NCBI GenBank assembly: GCA_029266425.1
Contig: JAQSWY010000026.1
Location: 1-63,942, forward strand
From: Xanthobacteraceae bacterium
GTDB taxonomy: Bacteria > Pseudomonadota > Alphaproteobacteria > Rhizobiales > Xanthobacteraceae
DNA: 63,942 nucleotides
Reading direction: 5' to 3'
How positions within the stretch are numbered: the stretch's first letter is position 1; the number at the start of each line of letters is the position of its first letter. Below are positions 50,396 through 58,248 of the stretch, piece after piece. The notes below the pieces were generated by a model, which saw nothing but the letters and a program-made list of their open reading frames with translations, ran no database searches and was not told the DNA's origin. Position numbers and translations under genes: made by a program.

Positions 50396-50588
50396 AACCA
50401 CGTCATCCTGAGGGCCTGAACGGAAATTCCAAAACGCCCTCATCCCCGGACTTGATCCGGGGATCCAGCCACGCCGCATTTACCCGATCAAAGTCTGGAT
50501 TCCCGGATCAAGTCCGGGGATGGGGGCGGAGGGAATGATACGCGTCGCTCGCGGCGAGTCTTTGAGTCCGGCTCTCAGGATGACCTCG
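50396..50588. repeat. Split family A repeat with a family B element nested inside
   Basis: AACCACGTCATCCTGAGG (50396-50413) matches the left part of the family A arm, and CTCAGGATGACC (near 50573-50584) matches the other arm, but they stand about 160 bases apart. A complete family B repeat occupies 50435-50530 between them. This looks like insertion of one element into the other. Confidence 0.65.
50435..50530. repeat. Palindromic intergenic repeat, family B, copy 2
   Basis: CGCCCTCATCCCCGGACTTGA on the left returns as TCAAGTCCGGGGATGGGGGCG on the right, and GATCAAAGTCTGGAT in the middle matches copy 1 at 20571-20662. It lies between the convergent DedA-like gene and cysW. Confidence 0.88.
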
Positions 50589-50593
50589 GCCGC

Positions 50594-51547
50594 TCAATGC
50601 CCGCCCTTGCGGCCGAGGCGGGCCTCTAGCACGGTCTTGGCGAACAGGGTCACCACGGCGAGGAAGGCGAGCAGCGAGGCGACGGCGAACGACGCCTGGA
50701 ACTGGTACTCGTTGTAGAGAATTTCGATGTGCAGCGGCATGGTGTTGGTCTCGCCGCGCACATGGCCGGAGACCACCGAGACCGCGCCGAACTCGCCCAT
50801 GGCGCGGGCGTTGCAGAGCAGCACGCCATAGAGCAGCGCCCATTTGATGTTGGGCAGAGTCACGCGGCTGAAGACGCGCCAGCCTGAGGCGCCGAGCGTC
50901 ACAGCGGCTTCCTCTTCCGTCGTGCCCTGCTCCTGCATCAGCGGCACCAGCTCGCGCGCCACGAACGGGAAGGTGACGAACACGGTGGCGAGCGTGATGC
51001 CTGGCCAGGCAAAGATGATCTTCCAATTGTTCTCGATGAGCCACGGGCCGAGATAGCCTTGGGCGCCGAACAGCAGCACGAAGACGAGGCCGGCGATCAC
51101 CGGCGACACCGAGAAGGGCAGGTCGACCAGGGTGATCAGCAGGCTCTTGCCGTTGAAGCTGAACTTGGTCATCGCCCAGGCCATGACGAGGCCCATGCCG
51201 GTGTTGAGCACCACCGAGAGCCCGGCGACGAGGAGGGTCAGCCGGATGGCGGCGAGCGCATCTGGATCGGCCAGCGCGGCAAGATAGGCGCCCCAGCCCT
51301 TGGAGAACGCCTGGACGAAGACGTTCGCCAGCGGCAGCACGATGAAGAGGCCGATGAAGGCGAAGGCGATCGCGACGATGCCCCATTTCACCAGCGCCGG
51401 CTCTTCGCGGGCGCCAGGATGCACCGGCGGGCGCAGCGCGGCGACCGGCTCGACGAGCGGCAGCGCGTCGGAGCGCGTCAGCGCATTCAATGCCTGAGCG
51501 TTCAGCACCTGAGGGCTCAGGGCTTGTGCTCCCGACATCCGGCTCAT
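50594..51547 (-). CDS. cysW: Sulfate ABC transporter permease CysW
   Basis: 317 residues and six or seven membrane helices, with a 60-residue cytoplasmic leader. The ABC permease EAA motif is in EEEAAVTLGASGWRVFSRVTLPNI. The FGAVSVVSGHVRGETNTMPLHIEILYNEY block is specific for CysW-type subunits. Together with CysT it forms the membrane channel for sulfate and thiosulfate. The start ATG overlaps the cysT stop as ATGA. In most genomes cysA (the ATPase) follows; here the gene is followed by repeats and the convergent DedA-like gene, so the ATPase is encoded elsewhere. Confidence 0.95.
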   Translation of the reverse strand: MSRMSGAQALSPQVLNAQALNALTRSDALPLVEPVAALRPPVHPGAREEPALVKWGIVAIAFAFIGLFIVLPLANVFVQAFSKGWGAYLAALADPDALAAIRLTLLVAGLSVVLNTGMGLVMAWAMTKFSFNGKSLLITLVDLPFSVSPVIAGLVFVLLFGAQGYLGPWLIENNWKIIFAWPGITLATVFVTFPFVARELVPLMQEQGTTEEEAAVTLGASGWRVFSRVTLPNIKWALLYGVLLCNARAMGEFGAVSVVSGHVRGETNTMPLHIEILYNEYQFQASFAVASLLAFLAVVTLFAKTVLEARLGRKGGH

Positions 51548-52470
51548 GCCGTTCTCCCGGTGCGGGCCTGCGACCAGCGCTGCAGGGCGTTGATGAGGAA
51601 GAGCAGGGCGAAGGAGGCGACCAGCATGGCGCAGGCGATGGCGGTGGCATCCGCATAGCGGAACTCTTCCAGCCGGATCACGATGAGCAGCGGCGCGATC
51701 TCCGAGACGTTCGGCAGGTTGCCGGCGATGAAGATCACCGAACCGTATTCGCCGACAGCACGGGCGAAGGCGAGCGCGAAACCGGTGAGGAAGGCCGGAA
51801 GCACGGCGGGCAGCACGACCCGGCGCACCGTGGTCCAGCGCCCGGCGCCGAGGGTGGCCGCGGCCTCCTCCAGTTCAGCGTCGAGGTCCTCGAGCACGGG
51901 CTGCACGGTGCGGACCACGAAGGGCAGGCCGATGAAGACCAGCGCCACCAATATCCCGAGCGGGGTGAAGGCGACCTTGATGCCGAACGGCGCAAGCAGC
52001 GAGCCGATCCAGCCATTCTCGGCATAGAGATTGGTGAGGGCGATGCCGGCAACCGCGGTCGGCAGGGCGAACGGGATGTCGACCAGCGCGTCGAGCAGCC
52101 GCCGGCCCGGGAACTCGTAGCGCACCAGCGCCCAGACGATGAGCGAACCGAAGACGAGGTTGATGGCGGCCGCGGCGAGCGAAAGCCCGAAGGAGAGCTT
52201 GAGCGCATTCAGCGTGCGCGGCGCGGTGAGGATGGCGAGGATGCGCTCGGGCGGCAGTTCGGCGGTCTTGAGGAACAGGGCGGCAAGCGGGATCAGCACG
52301 ATCAGCGAGAGCCACAGCACGGTCAGCCCCATGGTCAGGCCGAAGCCGGGGATGACGCTGCGCTGCGCCCGCAAGGTGCGTAGCGGGGGTAGTCCCTTGG
52401 GCGAGAGCCCGTGGATGACCTCGCCGCGCGGCACATGTTGCGCCAGAGGTGAGATGGTCTGTTCGCTCAA
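51544..52470 (-). CDS. cysT: Sulfate ABC transporter permease CysT (CysU)
   Basis: 308 residues. Start TTG 52470, supported by GAGGGAACC about eight bases upstream. The EAA loop is ELEEAAATLGAGRWTTVRRVVLPAV, followed by the CysT hallmark GFALAFARAVGEYGSVIFIAGN. Partner of CysW in sulfate import. The order sbp-cysT-cysW is on one strand, but a family D repeat and 281 bases separate sbp from cysT, so the permease genes may be less expressed than the binding protein or have their own promoter. Confidence 0.95.
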   Translation of the reverse strand: MSEQTISPLAQHVPRGEVIHGLSPKGLPPLRTLRAQRSVIPGFGLTMGLTVLWLSLIVLIPLAALFLKTAELPPERILAILTAPRTLNALKLSFGLSLAAAAINLVFGSLIVWALVRYEFPGRRLLDALVDIPFALPTAVAGIALTNLYAENGWIGSLLAPFGIKVAFTPLGILVALVFIGLPFVVRTVQPVLEDLDAELEEAAATLGAGRWTTVRRVVLPAVLPAFLTGFALAFARAVGEYGSVIFIAGNLPNVSEIAPLLIVIRLEEFRYADATAIACAMLVASFALLFLINALQRWSQARTGRTA

Positions 52471-52633
52471 CGCTCGGTTCCCTCACGCAGGGTATTAGAC
52501 CATATCGGCCACGCGTTGCGTGGTGGCCCGGCCCGGTTCACAAAGAAGCGCCGGACCTCGATGAGGTCCGGCGTAAGGTCAAGCCGATCGCTTTCGGAAG
52601 CTTCAGCTCGGGAGGAATCTCTGATCTCGGGGT

Positions 52634-52732
52634 GTTATCCCGGAATGGCCGTCAGGCCATATCCGGGATCGCGAAAACGCTCTCTAGCTTCACGCGATCC
52701 CGGCTCTTCGCTGCGCTCCGGCCGGGATGACG
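52634..52732. repeat. Palindromic intergenic repeat, family D, copy 2
   Basis: GTTATCCCGGAATGGCC on the left and CCGGCCGGGATGAC on the right, with the same GATCCCGGCTCTTCGCTGCG stem as the copy at 7813-7916. It lies inside the sbp-cysT gap of the same operon, where it could affect mRNA stability or uncouple expression. Confidence 0.85.
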
Positions 52733-52751
52733 CCTGTTGGAACGGGTAGGG

Positions 52752-53789
52752 TCAATTCGAATAGATCTTGTCGAAGACGCCGCCATCGTCGAAGTGGGTC
52801 TTCTGCGCCTTGCGCCAGCCACCGAAGGCCGGATCGTCAATGGTCACGAGATCGACCTTGGGGAACACCTTCTCGTACTTTTTCGCGACTTCCGGATCGC
52901 GCGGGCGATAGAAATTCTGCGCGGCGAGCTCCTGGCCCTCTTTGGTGTAGAGGAACTTCAGGTAGCTCTCGGCGGCCGCCCGGGTGCCCTTGCGGTCCAC
53001 CACCTTGTCGACCACGGCGACCGGCGGCTCGGCGAGGATGGAGAGGGACGGCACGACGATGTCGAACTTGTCCTCGCCGAATTCCTTCTTCGACAGGAAC
53101 GCCTCGTTCTCCCAGGCCAGCAGCACGTCGCCGACGCCGCGCTCGGTGAAGGTGACGGTGGACCCGCGGGCGCCGGTGTCGAGCACGGGCACATTCTTGT
53201 AGAGATCGGCGACGAAGCCCTGCGCCTTGTCGGCGGAGCCGCCATTCTGCTTCAGCGCGTAGGCCCAGGCGGCGAGATAATTCCAGCGGGCCCCGCCTGA
53301 GGTCTTCGGGTTCGGGGTGATGACCTTGACGCCCGGCTTCACCAGGTCGTTCCAGTCCTTGATGCCCTTGGGATTGCCCTTACGCACCAGGAACACGATG
53401 GTCGAGGTGTAGGGCGAGGCGTTCTCCGGCAGGCGCTTCTGCCAGTCGGCGGCGATCAGGCCCTTGTCGGCGATGGCGTCGATGTCATAGGCGAGCGCCA
53501 AAGTGACGACATCGGCGTCGAGGCCGTCGATCACCGAGCGGGCCTGCTTGCCCGAGCCGCCGTGCGACTGCTTGACCTCGAGGGTCTTGCCGCTTTCAAC
53601 CTTGAACTTCTCGCCGAACGCCTTGTTGACCGCGACATAGAGCTCGCGGGTCGGGTCGTAGGACACGTTCAGGAGGGTGACGTCGGCGGCCTGCGCGGAC
53701 AGCGGCAGGCTGGCGGCGACGAGACCGGCAAAAGCCAGCTGGGCGAGGGTGCGCCGGGCGAGGCCGCGGCGCCGGCTTTCATTCGACAT
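52752..53789 (-). CDS. sbp: Sulfate-binding protein, periplasmic
   Basis: 345 residues from ATG 53789 (AGGGAGAC just upstream). A signal peptide with a twin-arginine-like start [22 protein letters not shown] is cleaved near AQA|ADVTLL. Ligand-binding segments are [29 protein letters not shown] and [14 protein letters not shown], then [20 protein letters not shown]. It captures sulfate and delivers it to CysTW. First gene of the import unit. Two inverted repeats lie 82-122 bases upstream, so sulfur-dependent control is likely. Confidence 0.95.
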   Translation of the reverse strand: MSNESRRRGLARRTLAQLAFAGLVAASLPLSAQAADVTLLNVSYDPTRELYVAVNKAFGEKFKVESGKTLEVKQSHGGSGKQARSVIDGLDADVVTLALAYDIDAIADKGLIAADWQKRLPENASPYTSTIVFLVRKGNPKGIKDWNDLVKPGVKVITPNPKTSGGARWNYLAAWAYALKQNGGSADKAQGFVADLYKNVPVLDTGARGSTVTFTERGVGDVLLAWENEAFLSKKEFGEDKFDIVVPSLSILAEPPVAVVDKVVDRKGTRAAAESYLKFLYTKEGQELAAQNFYRPRDPEVAKKYEKVFPKVDLVTIDDPAFGGWRKAQKTHFDDGGVFDKIYSN

Positions 53790-53870
53790 GGTCGTCTCCC
53801 TGATCGGGCGGCCGAGGGTGGCGCCTTGGTTCCGGGACAGAGTTTTCACGCCCACCCGCTGCATGTCAAA

Positions 53871-53911
53871 TAGAAAAACATATTTTCTATAGATAATTTT
53901 CCAATCTATAG
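53871..53911. promoter_or_regulatory. Two inverted repeats upstream of sbp, candidate sulfur-response operator
   Basis: TAGAAAA (53871-53877) with TTTTCTA (53883-53889), and CTATAGAT (53887-53894) with ATCTATAG (53904-53911). The second has perfect 8-base arms and a 9-base spacer. They overlap and lie in an AT-rich patch in otherwise GC-rich DNA. The arrangement suits a LysR-type regulator. Confidence 0.5.
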
Positions 53912-53958
53912 CGTTTCTGTGTGAAATGAGCCTACCCATTCGACGGTGCTCATATGAA

Positions 53959-54060
53959 TATCCTTCGAAGCTCGCTGCGCTCGCACCTCACGATGAGGTT
54001 TGTCGTTGAAGATCGACCTCATCCTGAGGTGCCCGGCCGTGCCGGGCCTCGAAGGATGTT
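53959..54060. repeat. Palindromic intergenic repeat, family A, copy 4
   Basis: TATCCTTCGAAGCTCGCTGCGCTCGCACCTC-type left arm (first 18: TATCCTTCGAAGCTCGCT) and ATCCTGAGGTGCCCGGCC then GCCTCGAAGGATG on the right. It lies between the divergent-side region of sbp and the 3' end of cysH. Confidence 0.85.
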
Positions 54061-54083
54061 CAAGCCGAGCGGTGTCCACCCGC

Positions 54084-54791
54084 TCAGGCCTTGAGCACCA
54101 GCGTGTGGATGCCGCACTCGGTCTTGCCCTGGCCGCGCCAGCGGCCGGCCCGCACGTCCTCGCCGGTCTGGGTGCGGCTGGTGCAGGGCATGCAGCCCAC
54201 CGACGCGAAGCCCTTCGCCGCCATCGGATGGCGCGGCAGGCCGAGGCGTTCATAGACGCCCTCCACTTCCTCGCGGTCGGCATTGGCGAGCGGATTGAAC
54301 TTCAGCCGTGCGCCGTCGCGCTCCACCACCGGGATCGCGGCGCGGGCGCCGCCATGATAGCGCTTGCGCCCGTTCAGCCATGCATCGAAGCCGTGAAGCG
54401 CGCGCGCCAGAGGCTCGACCTTGCGGATGCGGCAGCAGGCGTCGGGATCGGAGAACCACAGATCCTTGTCGGCATCCTGCGCCGCGAGCGCCGCCGGATC
54501 GGGCCGGATCGAGCGCACGTCGGTGAGGCCGAGCCTTGCCGCGAGGTCGTCGCGATAGGCCAGCGTCTCCTCGAACAGCCAGCCGGTGTCGAGGAAGACC
54601 ACCGGGATCGTCGGATCGACCGCGGCGACATAGGCGAGGAGCGCCGCCGCCTCGGTGCCGAAGGACGAGACGACACAAAGTTTGCCGGGATGCACGGCGC
54701 GCTGGGCTGCGGCGATGATCTCGACCGGCGATGCGCCGGTGAGTGCACGCTCCAGCTCGTCGACGTGATCCAGTTTCTCGGCGAAGCTCAT
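54084..54791 (-). CDS. cysH: Adenylyl-sulfate (APS) reductase, iron-sulfur type
   Basis: 235 residues from ATG 54791. Reduces activated sulfate to sulfite with thioredoxin. SSFGTEAAALL is the PP-loop-like substrate site. DACCRIRKVEPL and GCMPCTSR give the CC...CxxC ligands of a [4Fe-4S] cluster, which marks the APS-type rather than the cluster-free PAPS-type of E. coli. The C-terminal KTECGIH holds the catalytic Cys. Its start overlaps the stop of the DUF934 gene by 4 bases (ATGA). Last gene of the DUF2849-cysI-DUF934-cysH operon. Confidence 0.94.
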   Translation of the reverse strand: MSFAEKLDHVDELERALTGASPVEIIAAAQRAVHPGKLCVVSSFGTEAAALLAYVAAVDPTIPVVFLDTGWLFEETLAYRDDLAARLGLTDVRSIRPDPAALAAQDADKDLWFSDPDACCRIRKVEPLARALHGFDAWLNGRKRYHGGARAAIPVVERDGARLKFNPLANADREEVEGVYERLGLPRHPMAAKGFASVGCMPCTSRTQTGEDVRAGRWRGQGKTECGIHTLVLKA

Positions 54792-55315
54792 TCCGCGGCC
54801 TCCGGCCGAGCCTGCCGTCCAACCTGCCGGCCGAGGCGTGAGCGCAGCAGGCTCGGGCGGCCGTCGCCGGTCGGCTGGTAGAACACAGAATAGGTCTTCA
54901 TCTCGTCGGCGAAGGCGGCCGCATCGGCATCCTTCACCGCTTCCAGCTGATCGAAGCCGGCGCGCATCAGGAACAGGAACTGGTCGCGCAGCACGTTGCC
55001 CGTGGCACGCAGCGGGCCGTGCCACTGGAAGCGCTCGCGCAGCAGGCGGGCCTGACTATAGGCGCGCCCGTCGCGGAAGCTCGGAAAGTGGAGGGCGATC
55101 AACGCGAGGCGCGGCAGCAGCGGCTCGATCTCCTCGATCCGCTTGTTGTTCGGCCAGATGATGCCGACGGGGGCCTGGCGCCCGGCGAGCGCCGCCTCTT
55201 CCTTGAGGAAGCGCTCGGCGCTCAGCAGCACCGGCACGCCCTCGGGCACGGTCGCATCGTCCGCGACGCGGACAAAGCGATCCTCGACAATGGCGCCGTT
55301 CTCAATGAGCCGCAT
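54788..55315 (-). CDS. DUF934 protein of sulfite reduction
   Basis: 175 residues from ATG 55315. Conserved family elements: APVGIIWPNNKRIEEIEPLL and the C-terminal ATGNVLRDQFLFLMRAGFDQLE. The family is almost always found beside cysI and cysH, and is thought to help sulfite reductase, possibly as a small electron-transfer or assembly partner; the biochemical role is not established. It overlaps the 3' end of cysI by 14 bases and the start of cysH by 4 bases, so translation is tightly coupled. Confidence 0.93.
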   Translation of the reverse strand: MRLIENGAIVEDRFVRVADDATVPEGVPVLLSAERFLKEEAALAGRQAPVGIIWPNNKRIEEIEPLLPRLALIALHFPSFRDGRAYSQARLLRERFQWHGPLRATGNVLRDQFLFLMRAGFDQLEAVKDADAAAFADEMKTYSVFYQPTGDGRPSLLRSRLGRQVGRQARPEAAE

Positions 55316-56957
55316 AGACACGCTCCTTGAAGGGCTCGACGCCGAGGCGATGCACGGTGTCCACGAAGAGCTCCTTCGGACCTTCACGCAATTCCATATA
55401 GGCGTCGACGATGTCCTCGATCAGGCCCGGGACCTGCTCATAGGGCACGGCAGGCCCGAGCAAAGTGCCGATCTGGGCCTTCTCGTCGGCCCGTCCGCCG
55501 ATCGTGATCTGGTAGAATTCCTGGCCGTTCTTCTCGACGCCGAGAATGCCGATATGGCCGACATGGTGGTGGCCGCACGCATTGATGCAGCCTGAGATGT
55601 TTACATGCAGGCGACCGACGCCGCGCGAGCGCTCGAGATCGGCGAAGCGCTTGGCGATCTCCTGAGCCACCGGAATGGCGCGGGCATTGGCGAGGCTGCA
55701 ATAATCGAGCCCGGGGCAGGCGATGATGTCGCTGATGTGATTGACGTTCGGGGTGGCGAGCCCGGCCGCGTCGAGCGCCGCCCACAGCGCCGGCAGGTCC
55801 TTCTGCGCGACATTCGGCAGGCAGAGATTCTGCTCGTGGCCGACTCGGATCTCGCGGAAGGCGTACTGGTCGGCGAGGTCGGCGATCAGGTCCATCTGAT
55901 CGGCGGTGGCATCCCCGGGCGGAGCGCCGACCGGCTTCAGCGAGATGGTGACGATGGCATGGCCCGGCTGCTTGTGGCGATGGATCGAGTTTCGGTGCCA
56001 GGTCGCGAAGCGCTCGTTCTTGAGCGCCTCCACCAGTTCCGCAGGCTTGTCGGTGAGCGCCTCGAAGTCGGGATAGATGAATCGGTCGCGAATCTCGCCG
56101 ATCGAGGCCTGGTCGAGCCTGAGGGCGCCGTCGCGGATCGCCTCCCACTCCTTCTCGACCTCGGCGGCGAAGGCTTCGGCGCCGATCTCGTGGACCAGGA
56201 TCTTGATGCGCGCCTTGTAGATGTTGTCGCGCCGGCCGAACTGGTTGTAGACGCGCATCACCGCCTCGACATAGCTCAGTATGTGCTCGGCGGGCAGGAA
56301 CGGCTTGATCGACTTGCCGATGAAGGGCGTACGCCCGAGCCCGCCGCCGACCAGCACCTCGAAGCCCGGCACGCCCTCGGCATTACGGTGGAGGCGCAGG
56401 CCGATGTCGTGGACCTTGATGGCGGCGCGGTCGCGGGGCGCGGCGGTGATGGCGATCTTGAACTTGCGTGGCAGGTAGGAGAATTCCGGGTGCAGCGTCG
56501 AATATTGGCGCAGGATCTCGGCCCAGAGGCGCGGATCGTCGACCTCCTCCGGCGTCGCGCCCGCCCACTGGTCGGTCGTCACGTTGCGGATGCAATTGCC
56601 CGAGGTCTGGATGCCGTGGACGCCGACTTCGGCCAGCGCGGCCATGGCGTCGGGCAGGTCCTCGAGCTTGATCCAGTTGAACTGGATGTTCTGCCGCGTG
56701 GTGAAGTGGCCATAGCCGCGATCATATTTGCGCGCGACATAGGCCATCTTGCGCAGCTGGTCGGACGAGAGCGTGCCATAGGGGATGGCGACGCGCAGCA
56801 TATAGGCGTGGAGCTGGAGATAGACGCCGTTCATAAGCCTGAGCGGCTTGAACTCGTCCTCCGACAGCGCACCGGCTAGCCGCCGTTCGACCTGGTCGCG
56901 GAACTCGGCGACCCGCTCGGCGAGGAAGGTGCGGTCGAATTCGTCATAGACGTACAT
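55302..56957 (-). CDS. cysI: Sulfite reductase hemoprotein (nitrite/sulfite reductase family)
   Basis: 551 residues from ATG 56957. Reduces sulfite to sulfide with six electrons. Siroheme/[4Fe-4S] ligands are in the C-terminal half: ACPGLDYCSLA and HVNISGCINACGHHHVGHIG (Cys...Cys and Cys-x3-Cys). N-terminal RKYDRGYGHFTTRQNIQFNW and SGNCIRNVT bind substrate and siroheme. The single-gene ferredoxin-type enzyme fits the absence of a CysJ flavoprotein. It needs siroheme, yet no cysG is in the window. Confidence 0.95.
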   Translation of the reverse strand: MYVYDEFDRTFLAERVAEFRDQVERRLAGALSEDEFKPLRLMNGVYLQLHAYMLRVAIPYGTLSSDQLRKMAYVARKYDRGYGHFTTRQNIQFNWIKLEDLPDAMAALAEVGVHGIQTSGNCIRNVTTDQWAGATPEEVDDPRLWAEILRQYSTLHPEFSYLPRKFKIAITAAPRDRAAIKVHDIGLRLHRNAEGVPGFEVLVGGGLGRTPFIGKSIKPFLPAEHILSYVEAVMRVYNQFGRRDNIYKARIKILVHEIGAEAFAAEVEKEWEAIRDGALRLDQASIGEIRDRFIYPDFEALTDKPAELVEALKNERFATWHRNSIHRHKQPGHAIVTISLKPVGAPPGDATADQMDLIADLADQYAFREIRVGHEQNLCLPNVAQKDLPALWAALDAAGLATPNVNHISDIIACPGLDYCSLANARAIPVAQEIAKRFADLERSRGVGRLHVNISGCINACGHHHVGHIGILGVEKNGQEFYQITIGGRADEKAQIGTLLGPAVPYEQVPGLIEDIVDAYMELREGPKELFVDTVHRLGVEPFKERVYAAH

Positions 56958-56981
56958 AATGAGCTCTCGGTCTCGTCGGTC

Positions 56982-57290
56982 TCAGGCCGGCAGTTCGAAG
57001 GTGGGGCCCGCGACACGAATGCGCTCGCGCAGATTTCCCGGCCGCACGCTGCCGTCGTCGCCGCGCTCCACCGGGGCGATATAGGCGCCGACCGCATCGG
57101 TGTCGCGCTTCTGCGCCCCCTCGAGCAGCGCCAAAGCCTCTGGCGCCGTTGTCACGACCGCGGCATCCTCAAGCCGGGTGGACCAGTCCGCCCGGTCCGT
57201 GCGCCACACCACGACGCCGTCGGAAAGCCGGTTCGCGGTGACGACCACGGGCCCCGTAATCTTGATCTTCTGCTGGAGCGGCGAGGTCAT
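56982..57290 (-). CDS. DUF2849 protein of sulfite reductase operon
   Basis: 102 residues from ATG 57290. Small beta-rich protein: GPVVVTANRLSDGVVVW, then EDAAVVTTAPEALALLEGA and DAVGAYIAPV. The family is restricted to alphaproteobacteria and lies upstream of cysI, usually after cysG. It is 24 bases before cysI and heads the operon here, with the divergent cysD 140 bases away. The role is unknown; electron delivery or assembly help for sulfite reductase is a guess. Confidence 0.88.
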   Translation of the reverse strand: MTSPLQQKIKITGPVVVTANRLSDGVVVWRTDRADWSTRLEDAAVVTTAPEALALLEGAQKRDTDAVGAYIAPVERGDDGSVRPGNLRERIRVAGPTFELPA

Positions 57291-57348
57291 GGTCGGTGGC
57301 AATTTCCTGTTGACGGGATGGCCATTCCTACATAACACCAATTTGGAA

Positions 57349-57371
57349 TGTGCAAAATGAAAAATTGCACA
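57349..57371. promoter_or_regulatory. Inverted repeat between divergent cys operons
   Basis: TGTGCAA (57349-57355) and TTGCACA (57365-57371) are perfectly complementary around a 9-base AT-only-like spacer. It lies in the 140-base gap between DUF2849-cysI and cysD-cysNC. A weaker dyad, CATTCC (57323-57328) with GGAATG (57345-57350), adjoins it. A single site could control both operons. Confidence 0.5.
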
Positions 57372-57430
57372 AAAATGACGTGTAATTAGGTCCGCGGCAA
57401 TGTCCGCGCACCCACAGATCAGGTCTCACA

Positions 57431-58237
57431 ATGGCTGGTGCGGATCAACGCCTCGATGAGCTCGAGGCCCAGAGCATCTACATTTTGCGCGAGGCGTTCG
57501 CCCGCATGAAGCGTCTCGCCTTGCTGTGGTCGCTCGGCAAGGATTCCAATGTGATGATCTGGCTGGCGCGCAAGGCCTTCTTCGGCCATGTGCCGTTCCC
57601 GGTGCTGCACGTCGACACGGGCAAGAAATTCAAGGAAATGTATGCCTTTCGCGACCGCTACTCCAAGGAATGGGGGCTCGACCTGCGCGTCGATCCGTGC
57701 CCGCCGCTTGAGCTGATGGACCCGACCCTGCCGCCGGCGACGCGTTCCGCCGCGCGCAAGACCGAGGGGCTGAAGCTGGCGCTGGAGAAATACGGTTTCG
57801 ACGCGTTGATTGCCGGCATCCGTCGCGACGAAGAGGCCACCCGCGCCAAGGAGCGCGTCTTCTCGCCGCGGGGCCTGGAGGGCGACTGGAACGTGCGCGA
57901 GCAGCCGCCGGAATTCTGGGATCACTTCAACGCGACCTTGCCGGCCGGCGCGCACTTGCGCGTCCATCCGATCCTGCATTGGACCGAGCTCGACATCTGG
58001 GCCTACACCAAGCGCGAGGGAATTCCCGTCATCCCGCTGTACTTCTCGAAGGATGGCAAGCGCTATCGCTCGCTCGGCGACCAGGACATCACCTTCCCGG
58101 TAGCCTCCGACGCCGCGACCATCGACGAGATCCTCGTCGAACTGGCCGAGACCGAGGTGCCGGAGCGCTCGGGGCGCGCCATGGACCATGAATCCGAAGA
58201 TTCCTTCGAGCGGCTGCGCGTCGCCGGCTATCTGTGA
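57431..58237 (+). CDS. cysD: Sulfate adenylyltransferase subunit 2
   Basis: 268 residues. Forms APS from sulfate and ATP together with the GTPase CysN. The PP-loop is [20 protein letters not shown] (SxGKDS) and the phosphosulfate-binding part is [20 protein letters not shown]. The C-terminal [24 protein letters not shown] is typical, and it ends [24 protein letters not shown], close to other CysD. Promoter region shared with the divergent DUF2849-cysI operon. It stops 11 bases before the cysNC ATG, which lies within its operon. Confidence 0.97.
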   Translation: MAGADQRLDELEAQSIYILREAFARMKRLALLWSLGKDSNVMIWLARKAFFGHVPFPVLHVDTGKKFKEMYAFRDRYSKEWGLDLRVDPCPPLELMDPTLPPATRSAARKTEGLKLALEKYGFDALIAGIRRDEEATRAKERVFSPRGLEGDWNVREQPPEFWDHFNATLPAGAHLRVHPILHWTELDIWAYTKREGIPVIPLYFSKDGKRYRSLGDQDITFPVASDAATIDEILVELAETEVPERSGRAMDHESEDSFERLRVAGYL

Positions 58238-58248
58238 GGGCGCCAGAC

